34,739 bases of DNA from Bacillus pseudomycoides (GTDB lineage: Bacteria > Bacillota > Bacilli > Bacillales > Bacillaceae_G): NCBI RefSeq assembly GCF_002582035.1, contig NZ_NUQE01000033.1, positions 16,841 through 51,579 of the forward strand, written 5' to 3'. Numbering within the stretch: position 1 is the first letter of the stretch; each line of letters starts with the position of its first letter. Positions 28,793 to 34,739 of the stretch are shown here, in pieces. The notes below the pieces were generated by a model. The model was not told where the DNA came from, did no database searches, and was given only the letters and a program-made list of their open reading frames with translations. The translations under genes and the position numbers were made by a program.

Positions 28793-29311
28793 ATGGAACA
28801 GCGCTCGCTTGTCCTGCTTGGTTTGCTTATGAGCCAAAGTCAGCATGGATATCAAATTAATGAATTTATTGAACGAAATTTAAGTACAGTTACAGATATG
28901 AAAAAACCTACTGCTTATGCAACTTTAGATAAACTCCATAAAAAGGGATATATTGATGTTCAATTGGAGCAAGAAGGAAATAGACCATCTCGTAAGGTGT
29001 ATTCTATTAATGAAAATGGTAAGCAATATTTTTACAAATTGTTATTGAACAATTTATCTTCAGCCGAGAGTGTCAATTATCAAGGTGATATAGGATTAAT
29101 GTTTATTGATTTTCTTCCATTAGAAAAATCGTTGCCAGCTCTAGAGGAACGACTAAATAAAAATAAGAAATTCATTCATATTTTTAAACAAACTCCAGCT
29201 CATGAGATGAGGATTGGAGTCAACTTGGCAATAGAACATAAAATAACAATGTTAGAAGCGGAAATTGCGTTTCTTGAAAAAACGATTCAAACTCTTAGTT
29301 CTAAAATTTAA
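28793..29311 (+). CDS. PadR-family transcriptional regulator
   Basis: The 172-aa protein has a PadR winged helix in residues 1-90 (RSLVLLGLLMSQSQHGYQINEFI, then KPTAYATLDKLHKKGYIDVQLEQEGNRPSRKVYSIN) and a C-terminal helical dimerisation region (about 100-172). ATG 28793 is chosen because AAAGGA lies 8 bases upstream; ATG 28784 overlaps that site. It stands alone, so its target is not obvious. Confidence 0.92.
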   Translation: MEQRSLVLLGLLMSQSQHGYQINEFIERNLSTVTDMKKPTAYATLDKLHKKGYIDVQLEQEGNRPSRKVYSINENGKQYFYKLLLNNLSSAESVNYQGDIGLMFIDFLPLEKSLPALEERLNKNKKFIHIFKQTPAHEMRIGVNLAIEHKITMLEAEIAFLEKTIQTLSSKI

Positions 29312-29328
29312 ATGCTCTAAAGGCAATG

Positions 29329-29356
29329 GAACCTCTGTATAGCAGGTTCTTTTTTG
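29329..29356 (+). terminator. Terminator after padR
   Basis: GAACCT and AGGTTC flank a 9-base loop and lead into T6. Confidence 0.8.
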
Positions 29357-29415
29357 CTATATATGCAAGTATTTCTACTGCATATCCCTTTGATATAATC
29401 TATAGTCAGCTTTTT

Positions 29416-29484
29416 ATTAGTCACAGTTGACTAATGGAAATGTTGTGTATATAATAAGCTTAATTAGTCACGCGTGACTAATTA
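29416..29484 (+). promoter_or_regulatory. Strong promoter with two matching operator dyads
   Basis: TTGACT (29427-29432), 17 bases, TATAAT (29450-29455) form a near-consensus sigma-A promoter. Dyad 1, ATTAGTCA-CAGT-TGACTAAT (29416-29435), covers the -35. Dyad 2, ATTAGTCA-CGCG-TGACTAAT (29463-29482) and extended to 29461-29484, lies at the start site. Centres are 47 bp apart. No regulator gene is adjacent; a TetR- or MarR-type repressor encoded elsewhere is likely. Confidence 0.8.
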
Positions 29485-29499
29485 TTTTAAAACTAAAGG

Positions 29500-29738
29500 G
29501 GTGACTTACATTATTTCTCGCACTGTCATGGACAGTCATTTTATTATTTTAGTAGATAAATTGAAAGTAAGTCTTGATATTCAGAGAGTCTATGAAGTCG
29601 TCCAACTATCGTAAAAGAAGTAAATTTTAGAAATCAAGTAATCATTATGGTAACGCATGCTTGAATACCGTGACGAAGTCTACCGAATGAAAGACGGTAA
29701 ACTAGAGCAAGCTAATTATTATTTAGCAAGCAAATAGA
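29500..29738 (+). pseudogene. Decayed ABC-transporter ATPase
   Basis: After AAGGGG (29496-29501) there is no ATG, and the region contains stops and frameshifts. Recognisable is the 3' end of an ABC ATPase: VIMVTHA (29638-29661, switch-histidine region), a frameshift, then YRDEVYRMKDGKLEQANYYL to a stop at 29738. Walker A and the signature are gone. It probably formed part of a repressible efflux operon; promoter and operators are still intact upstream. Confidence 0.75.
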
Positions 29739-29839
29739 AACAGAGATTATTCTAGCATTAGGATGAATGAAAAAAGTATATATGTAATGCAGATATTGAA
29801 TTCAAAGAAGTTTTCCAAACATTAAGGAGGTTTTTGAAG

Positions 29840-30178
29840 ATGATCGTTGTTACAAATAGAATTAAAACAAAAGTAGGATTTGCAGAAAAGATGGCTCCAG
29901 CATTTACTCGTCCAGGTGCACTGCAAAAAATGGAAGGTTTTGTGAAGGTTGAAGTGTTACTTACACAAAACTTAACTGAGCATGATGAAATCAGTGTAAA
30001 TACGTACTGGGAAGATATGAATAGCTTTACTAACTGGAGAAATAGTGATGCTTTTAAAGAATCTCACAAAAGACCAGAGCCAGGTTCTAAAGAAGCACAG
30101 CAAGAATCACCGATTTTAGGTAACCAAATTATTGTTGCAGAAGTTGCGGGTGTAATGGAAGCACTTCCTGAGAAGTAA
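29840..30178 (+). CDS. IsdG/HmoA-like haem-degrading monooxygenase
   Basis: The 112-aa protein is a dimeric alpha/beta-barrel ABM-fold enzyme. The residues known to be catalytic in IsdG/IsdI are at the family positions: Asn6 (VTNRI), Trp66 (FTNWRNSD) and His76 (FKESHKRPE). EGFVKVEVLLTQNL also matches the family core. It would release iron from haem in the cytosol. ATG 29840 has AAGGAGG 9 bases upstream; a TTG at 29834 is too close to it. It lies just downstream of the dead ABC gene and may be transcribed by that locus's promoter. No Isd haem-uptake genes are nearby. Confidence 0.88.
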   Translation: MIVVTNRIKTKVGFAEKMAPAFTRPGALQKMEGFVKVEVLLTQNLTEHDEISVNTYWEDMNSFTNWRNSDAFKESHKRPEPGSKEAQQESPILGNQIIVAEVAGVMEALPEK

Positions 30179-30196
30179 TACACATATGGTTCTTTA

Positions 30197-30232
30197 TAGG
30201 AACGGATACATCCGTTCCTATTCTATTGTTTA
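30197..30232 (+). terminator. First terminator after the haem oxygenase
   Basis: TAGGAACGGA and TCCGTTCCTA form a perfect 10-bp stem with loop TACA, then TTCTATTGTTT. Confidence 0.78.
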
Positions 30233-30256
30233 ATTTAAAAAGGTAAAGTGAATGTG

Positions 30257-30306
30257 TGTCCCAAAACGAAAAAGTAGTATCTTTTTCGTTTTGGGACATT
30301 TTTATT
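30257..30306 (+). terminator. Second, very strong terminator
   Basis: An 18-bp perfect stem (TGTCCCAAAACGAAAAAG with its complement at 30281-30298), loop TAGTAT, followed by TTTTTATTTTC. Confidence 0.92.
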
Positions 30307-30342
30307 TTCTTAAGAAACCTCCTCGCTATTTTTTAAGAAACG

Positions 30343-30449
30343 ATATTTATACTGTTTAAGAGTGTTACAAGGAATTCGCACATAGCATGAGTGCATAAAA
30401 AGGTGTGCAAGCCTCTGCACTTTCTGCTTGCAAAAAACATATTTATACT
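30343..30449. repeat. 96-bp segment between 11-bp direct repeats
   Basis: ATATTTATACT occurs at 30343-30353 and again at 30439-30449. The second copy of this locus (around 31190) lacks exactly the segment between them, keeping a single ATATTTATACT, so one is an insertion or the other a deletion product. Confidence 0.7.
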
Positions 30450-30492
30450 CAGAGCTACCTTACACAATACTGAGTAAGCGAGGAGATATTTC

Positions 30493-31053
30493 ATGCGATT
30501 GATTACATTCGTAATTGAGTTTATAAAGCACCCGAAAAACACTGGGGCAATTGTTCCTAGCTCGAAAATATTAGCGAGAAAAATGGTAGATGCTATCAAT
30601 TTTGAAGAAGCGAAATATATTGTGGAACTAGGACCTGGAACAGGACCTTTTACAAGAGAAATAATGAAGAGAAAAAAGAAACATACTACATTGATTCTTA
30701 TTGAAATTAATGAAGCGTTTTTCAAAGACTTAAAGAAACAGTTTGAGGATGATTCAAGCGTTTTTGTTGTACATGGGTCAGCTGAAAATATGCAAACGTA
30801 CATCGAAGAGTTAAATATAGATAAAATTGACTATGTATTATCTGGGTTACCGTTTACTTCTTTACCGGCGGAAGTATCGTCGGACATTTTAAGTAATGTT
30901 ATGGAAGCATTACAAGAGAATGGTGAATTTATCACATTTCAATATTCGCTTGTAAAGAAAGCATTTATCCAGAAGTTCTTTCCAGCGATATCACTCAAAA
31001 AGGTGTGGTTTAATTTCCCGCCAGCTTATGTGCTTTGTTGTGGAAAAGAATAA
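30493..31053 (+). CDS. Class I SAM methyltransferase (PmtA-like), copy 1
   Basis: The 186-aa protein has motif I VELGPGTGPFTREI (about 43-56), acidic post-I LILIEINEAF (about 74-83), and the active-site-like SGLPFTSLP (about 116-124) seen in COG3963-type phospholipid N-methyltransferases. Substrate (phosphatidylethanolamine or another amine) is inferred only from family. GAGGAGA precedes ATG 30493. It is nearly identical to copy 2 (31245), from which it differs by scattered substitutions, and is followed by a truncated dedA, so it is part of a tandem duplication. Confidence 0.88.
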   Translation: MRLITFVIEFIKHPKNTGAIVPSSKILARKMVDAINFEEAKYIVELGPGTGPFTREIMKRKKKHTTLILIEINEAFFKDLKKQFEDDSSVFVVHGSAENMQTYIEELNIDKIDYVLSGLPFTSLPAEVSSDILSNVMEALQENGEFITFQYSLVKKAFIQKFFPAISLKKVWFNFPPAYVLCCGKE

Positions 31054-31069
31054 GGGAGGACTGTAATGA

Positions 31070-31150
31070 ATGGAATTACATGAATTGTTATCATATATTC
31101 AACATTACGGTTACGATGCTTTGGTGGTTTTTTTTTGTTTATTTTCTTAA
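31070..31150 (+). pseudogene. Truncated 5' fragment of dedA
   Basis: MELHELLSYIQHYGYDALVV in this 26-codon frame parallels the start of the intact DedA (MDLHELLLYIQHYGYGALFF), then meets the sequence TTTATTTTCTTAAG that begins copy 2 of the upstream region and stops. It marks the duplication junction. The ribosome site AGGGAGGA is kept. Confidence 0.88.
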
Positions 31151-31244
31151 GAAAAACTTAAGAAACCTCCCCGCTATTTTTTAAGAAACGGTATTTATAC
31201 TTAGAGCTATCTTACACAATAGTGAATAAGCGAGGAGATATTTT

Positions 31245-31835
31245 ATGCAACTAATTACATTCGTAACTGAGTTTATTAAGCACCCGAAAAACACTGGGGC
31301 GATTGCTCCGAGCTCGAAAATATTAGCGAAAAAAATGGTAGATGCTATCAATTTTGAAGAAGCAAAATATATTGTCGAATTAGGACCTGGAACAGGATCT
31401 TTTACAAGAGAAATAATGAAGAGAAAAAAGAAACATACTACATTGATTCTTATTGAAATTAATGAAGTGTTTTTCAAAGACCTACAAAAACAGTTTGAGG
31501 ATGATCCAAGCGTTGTTGTTGTACACGGATCAGCTGAAAATATTCAAGATTACATCGAAGAGTTAAATATAGAAAAAATCGATTATGTATTATCTGGATT
31601 ACCGTTTACTTCTTTACCGGTGGAAGTATCATTGCGTATTTTAAGCAATGTTATGGAAGCATTACAAGAGAATGGTGAATTCATCACATTTCAATATTCG
31701 CTCGTAAAGAAAGCATTTATCCAGAAGTTCTTTCCATCGATATCGCTCAAAAAGGTATGGTTTAACTTCCCGCCAGCTTATGTGTTTTGTTGTGGAAAAG
31801 AACGGGGGAGGGCTGTAGCGAATGGACTTACATGA
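31245..31835 (+). CDS. Class I SAM methyltransferase (PmtA-like), copy 2
   Basis: This 196-aa paralogue of the gene at 30493 keeps motif I (VELGPGTGSFTREI) and SGLPFTSLP. Substitutions are scattered and mostly conservative, so both copies look functional. The reading frame continues past the point where copy 1 stops (CCGKE) for ten residues (RGRAVANGLT) and overlaps the dedA start by 14 bases. It is probably the original gene, in an operon with dedA and the two-component system. The leader sequence lacks the 96-bp segment of copy 1. Confidence 0.88.
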   Translation: MQLITFVTEFIKHPKNTGAIAPSSKILAKKMVDAINFEEAKYIVELGPGTGSFTREIMKRKKKHTTLILIEINEVFFKDLQKQFEDDPSVVVVHGSAENIQDYIEELNIEKIDYVLSGLPFTSLPVEVSLRILSNVMEALQENGEFITFQYSLVKKAFIQKFFPSISLKKVWFNFPPAYVFCCGKERGRAVANGLT

Positions 31836-32439
31836 ATTGTTATTATACATTCAACATTACGGTTACGGTGCTTTGTTTTTTTGTTTATGGTTAGGAATTA
31901 TTGGGATGCCAGTTCCTGATGAAATGGTTGTGATGAGCGGTGGATTTGTTTCATCGATGGGTATATTAAAACCAATTCCAGCTTTTATGTTAACGTACTT
32001 AGGCGTTGTGTCAGGGCTCTCTTTAGGATATATACTTGGAAAAGTATTTGGTTCGAAAATTCTTGATACACTCATGAAAAAGAAGAAGATGAAGTATCTT
32101 TTAAAATCACAAGAACTACTGAATAGATACGGACAGTATGCATTGGTAACAAGCTATTTTATACCAGTAGTGAGACATATTGTGCCGTATTTAGTTGGAA
32201 TCAATAATATGCCATTTAAAACGTATGCCAAGTACTCATACGTTACAGGATTTGTTTGGACATTGTTATACTTTATAATTGGGTTTATTTTTGGAGGAAA
32301 CATAGAGCGTATTGTAGAACTCACAACTAAGTATGGTGTGTTTTTTGGAGTAGCTATTGCGATTGTATTCGGTATTTTTTATTTATATACACATCGAAAA
32401 GAGTCAAAAGAATCATGCAATGAAGATTTGATAGGCTGA
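31822..32439 (+). CDS. DedA-family membrane protein
   Basis: The 205-aa polytopic protein has the DedA signatures LGIIGMPVPDEMVVMSGG near residue 24 and SYFIPVVRHIVPYLVGINNMPF near residue 110, with basic residues (R115) in the re-entrant region. DedA/UPF0043 proteins are proton-dependent lipid scramblases/flippases, including of undecaprenyl phosphate, and affect antimicrobial-peptide resistance. ATG 31822 follows GGGGGAGGG. Start overlaps the methyltransferase end; the response regulator starts 20 bases after its stop, so lipid-modifying enzyme, transporter and sensor system seem linked. Confidence 0.94.
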   Translation: MDLHELLLYIQHYGYGALFFCLWLGIIGMPVPDEMVVMSGGFVSSMGILKPIPAFMLTYLGVVSGLSLGYILGKVFGSKILDTLMKKKKMKYLLKSQELLNRYGQYALVTSYFIPVVRHIVPYLVGINNMPFKTYAKYSYVTGFVWTLLYFIIGFIFGGNIERIVELTTKYGVFFGVAIAIVFGIFYLYTHRKESKESCNEDLIG

Positions 32440-32458
32440 AAATGTTGGAGGGGCTATT

Positions 32459-33160
32459 GTGAGCAAAGAAACAATACTTGTCGTAGATGATGAAAAAGAA
32501 ATTAGGGATCTCATTACGATTTATTTGAAAAATGAAGGATATGAAGTATTACAAGCTGGGGATGGTGCAGAGGGATTAGAGCTAGTAAAGAAACATCAAG
32601 TGCACTTAGTCGTATTAGATATTATGATGCCGAAAGTAGACGGTATTCATATGTGTATGAAAGTAAGAGAAGTGGCTGAGATGCCGATTATTATGTTGTC
32701 TGCCAAAACACAAGACATGGACAAGATTTTAGGGTTAACAACCGGGGCAGATGATTATGTAACAAAGCCTTTTAATCCATTAGAATTAATTGCGCGAATT
32801 AAATCGCAGCTTCGCAGATATATGAAAATGAGCGGAGGCTTTATACAAAACGAAAATGAAATTGAAATTGGGGATATGAAAATGAATGTTGCAACACATG
32901 AGGTGATTGTTGCAGAGGAAGAAGTGAAATTGACACCGAGGGAATTTTCGATTTTAGAGTTACTTGCTAGAAATCGCGGGATGGTATTTAGTGCGGATCA
33001 AATTTATGAGCGAATATGGAATGAGCAGCCTTTTCAATCTGATAATACCGTGATGGTACATATTCGAAAAATACGTGAGAAGATAGAAGAAAATCCAAGG
33101 AAACCTCGTTATATCAAAACAGTCTGGGGAGTGGGATATAAGATTGAAAAGGATATTTAA
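32459..33160 (+). CDS. OmpR/VanR-type response regulator
   Basis: The 233-aa protein has a receiver domain (1-120) with the acidic pair D10/D11, phosphoacceptor Asp54 (VVLDIMMPK) and Lys in YVTKPFNP, and a C-terminal winged helix (about 130-230; LTPREFSILELLARN, VMVHIRKIREKIEENPRKPRYIKTVWGVGYK). It resembles VanR-type regulators from memory. GTG 32459 follows GGAGGGGC. It overlaps the start of the kinase gene by 17 bases. Probable targets are the upstream dedA-methyltransferase genes or other cell-envelope genes; unproven. Confidence 0.95.
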   Translation: MSKETILVVDDEKEIRDLITIYLKNEGYEVLQAGDGAEGLELVKKHQVHLVVLDIMMPKVDGIHMCMKVREVAEMPIIMLSAKTQDMDKILGLTTGADDYVTKPFNPLELIARIKSQLRRYMKMSGGFIQNENEIEIGDMKMNVATHEVIVAEEEVKLTPREFSILELLARNRGMVFSADQIYERIWNEQPFQSDNTVMVHIRKIREKIEENPRKPRYIKTVWGVGYKIEKDI

Positions 33161-34688
33161 ACCATTTAATTATATAAATAAAGAAATAAAAATGTTAATA
33201 AGTAAAATGATAAATGAAGTTCGTCGTAGTATTAGAATTCAATTAATTACTACGTTTATTTTTTGTGTCCTGTTAGGCTTTTTTACAACAAAATTATCAG
33301 CACCATTTTTTGAAAAAGCAAATCAACATGCGGTAATTGATTACAGCAGTGGTATGGAGGAAATTAATGAGGAAGCAAAGCGCACAGCAGAGACAATAGC
33401 GAGAGAAAATACAGTAGATGCGTTGCAAAACATGATTGATATGGAAAATCAAAATGCAGAACATGGACAGCATGCTTTAAAAGTGCTAGTTACGGATGAA
33501 ACTGGTAGAGTTTTGTATAAAACAAAACACGCAGAGGAAGAGCAAATTAACTTGCACGATACAATCCGAAATGTGATGTCTTTTGCGATTAACCGTCCAA
33601 TTGATAATGGTGGTTCAAGAGAAATTGAGGACTTGCATAAAGAATTTATCACGTTTTATCCAGTTACAATTGAAGGTAAGAATTTATATATGTTCGTGGG
33701 CGGTATTCCAAGAGGAGATGTTATATATAGCACGACAGAAGGGCCCTTTCCGTATCTTATTGGCATTATCGTATTTTTCTTTTCTTTCTTCTATATAACG
33801 AAGCGGAAGATGAAGCAAATTGAAGCGATGGCACAAGGAGTGAAAGAGATTACGAAGGGAAACTTAGCGTATCGAATTGAGGAAAAGGGACAAGATGAAC
33901 TGGCCTTATTAACAGAAAATATTAATCATATGGCAGAAGAGATTAGGGTGAATATTGAAAACGAACGGAAAATTGAAAAGCAAAAAAGTGAATTGATTAC
34001 AAATGTATCACACGACTTGCGAACACCGCTTACTTCTATTATGGGATATTTACGTTTACTTCGTGATGCCAAATATGAAAATAAAGAACAATATGATGAG
34101 TATGTAAGAATCGCATTTTCAAAGTCAGAGCAGTTAAAGAATTTAATAGAAGATTTATTTGAGTACACAAAGCTAACAAATGAGAAAATCACATTAGAAA
34201 AGCAAGAAGTATGTGTAAATGAACTTCTTGATCAATTAATTGAAGAACTTGTACCACAAGCAGAAGAACATAATCTTTCGTTTGTGAAAGTATTTCCTGA
34301 AGAGCGTCTGTATGCTGCCTTGGATTCGGAAAAAATTGTCCGTGTGTTTGATAATTTATTGATGAATGCAATTAAGTATAGTAAAGATGAGGGAGAAATT
34401 ACAGTTTCACTTCAAAAGCAGCGGCGTAACATTTGCATTTCTGTCGCGAATCATAGTGAAGAATTTACAAAAGAAGAGCTTGAGAGCGTATTTGAACGCT
34501 TTTATAAAAAAGATCAATCGAGAAGTAGGGTCTCAGAAGGTTCGGGACTTGGTCTTGCAATTGCAAAAAGTATTGTGGAGCTGCAGGGCGGAGAAATTCG
34601 AGCAGAATATGAGAATGGGGTAGTTCGGTTTATTATTACAATACCGATTGTAGCGGCGGGAGTATTACTGCCCGTTAATGCGGGATAA
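33144..34688 (+). CDS. Sensor histidine kinase with bcr1-derived C-terminus
   Basis: The 514-aa kinase has TM1 (about 33-49), an extracytoplasmic sensor region (50-200), TM2 (about 203-218), HAMP (219-275), DHp box SHDLRTP with His290, and HATPase motifs: N box DNLLMNAIKYS (403-413), and G box GSGLGLAIAK (467-476). TTG 33144 is the likely start (GGGGAGTGGG 8 bases upstream); ATG 33192 is an alternative. The normal end would be about FIITIPI; the last nine residues (505/506-514, GVLLPVNAG) are encoded by a bcr1 repeat remnant. Confidence 0.9.
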   Translation: MKRIFKPFNYINKEIKMLISKMINEVRRSIRIQLITTFIFCVLLGFFTTKLSAPFFEKANQHAVIDYSSGMEEINEEAKRTAETIARENTVDALQNMIDMENQNAEHGQHALKVLVTDETGRVLYKTKHAEEEQINLHDTIRNVMSFAINRPIDNGGSREIEDLHKEFITFYPVTIEGKNLYMFVGGIPRGDVIYSTTEGPFPYLIGIIVFFFSFFYITKRKMKQIEAMAQGVKEITKGNLAYRIEEKGQDELALLTENINHMAEEIRVNIENERKIEKQKSELITNVSHDLRTPLTSIMGYLRLLRDAKYENKEQYDEYVRIAFSKSEQLKNLIEDLFEYTKLTNEKITLEKQEVCVNELLDQLIEELVPQAEEHNLSFVKVFPEERLYAALDSEKIVRVFDNLLMNAIKYSKDEGEITVSLQKQRRNICISVANHSEEFTKEELESVFERFYKKDQSRSRVSEGSGLGLAIAKSIVELQGGEIRAEYENGVVRFIITIPIVAAGVLLPVNAG

Positions 34689-34724
34689 AGGGTTTAAAAG
34701 TATAAATGGAGTTTCACTTTATAT
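34658..34724. repeat. bcr1-like remnant, copy F (rearranged)
   Basis: Bases 34658-34689 match the first 32 bases of bcr1 copy C in reverse complement (GGGAGT-x-TTACTGCCCGTTA...). After about 20 bases, GGAGTTTCACTTTATAT (34708-34724) matches the end of bcr1 in forward orientation. Head and tail are thus inverted relative to each other. Confidence 0.72.
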
Positions 34725-34739
34725 AAGGACAAGCACCTC

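Noticed and set aside
30333-30803. 156-codon minus-strand frame over methyltransferase copy 1
   Set aside because: Antisense shadow; the plus-strand gene has clear SAM-binding motifs, and the frame recurs only because the locus is duplicated.

Overview
The window looks like a chromosomal segment of the Bacillus cereus group (B. cereus / thuringiensis / anthracis relatives). Evidence: low-GC Firmicute genes with AGGAGG-type ribosome binding sites, the cggR-gapA-pgk-tpiA-gpmI-eno glycolytic operon with a textbook CggR operator, the secG-est-rnr-smpB-ssrA block, and six dispersed copies or remnants of an approximately 155-bp repeat. The repeat ends in TTTAT and matches what I remember of the B. 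cereus-group element bcr1. The species cannot be fixed from the sequence alone.

Region 1 (1-9050) is core: rpoN (sigma-54) and a small glutaredoxin-like protein, then the CggR-controlled lower-glycolysis operon. The rpoN-side terminator and the cggR promoter are nested in the same few dozen bases. Region 2 (9050-16450) is mostly core: a lipoprotein, cidA/cidB-type (lrgAB) membrane genes, secG, carboxylesterase, RNase R, SmpB and tmRNA. SmpB and tmRNA are the two parts of trans-translation, and RNase R degrades the rescued mRNAs.

Region 3 (16450-23300), just beyond the tmRNA 3' end, is accessory. It holds an unknown internally duplicated protein with a 39-aa membrane peptide, a TetR regulator beside a decayed reductase, an atypical SDR reductase, a small two-helix K+ channel subunit, a XapX mini-protein, two paralogous proteins of unknown function, a PhnA/YjdM zinc-ribbon protein, another 39-aa peptide, and four bcr1 copies counted from 17.3 kb.

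Region 4 (23300-30300) carries small metabolic and stress modules: a YjjG-type nucleotidase, a LysR/SDR divergent pair, HxlR divergent from an MFS-aldo/keto reductase operon, a PadR regulator, and a decayed ABC ATPase whose well-formed promoter and twin operators remain. Downstream of that is an IsdG-like haem oxygenase with an intact catalytic triad. Region 5 (30300-34739) has a tandem duplication (methyltransferase plus 5' end of dedA), the intact dedA, and a response regulator/histidine kinase pair. The last codons of the kinase come from a bcr1 remnant.

I found no clearly new multi-gene defence or mobile system. The strongest undescribed candidates are the two-gene cassette at 16500-17076, the paralogous pair at 20897-22273, and the rearrangements involving bcr1 and the methyltransferase-dedA locus.
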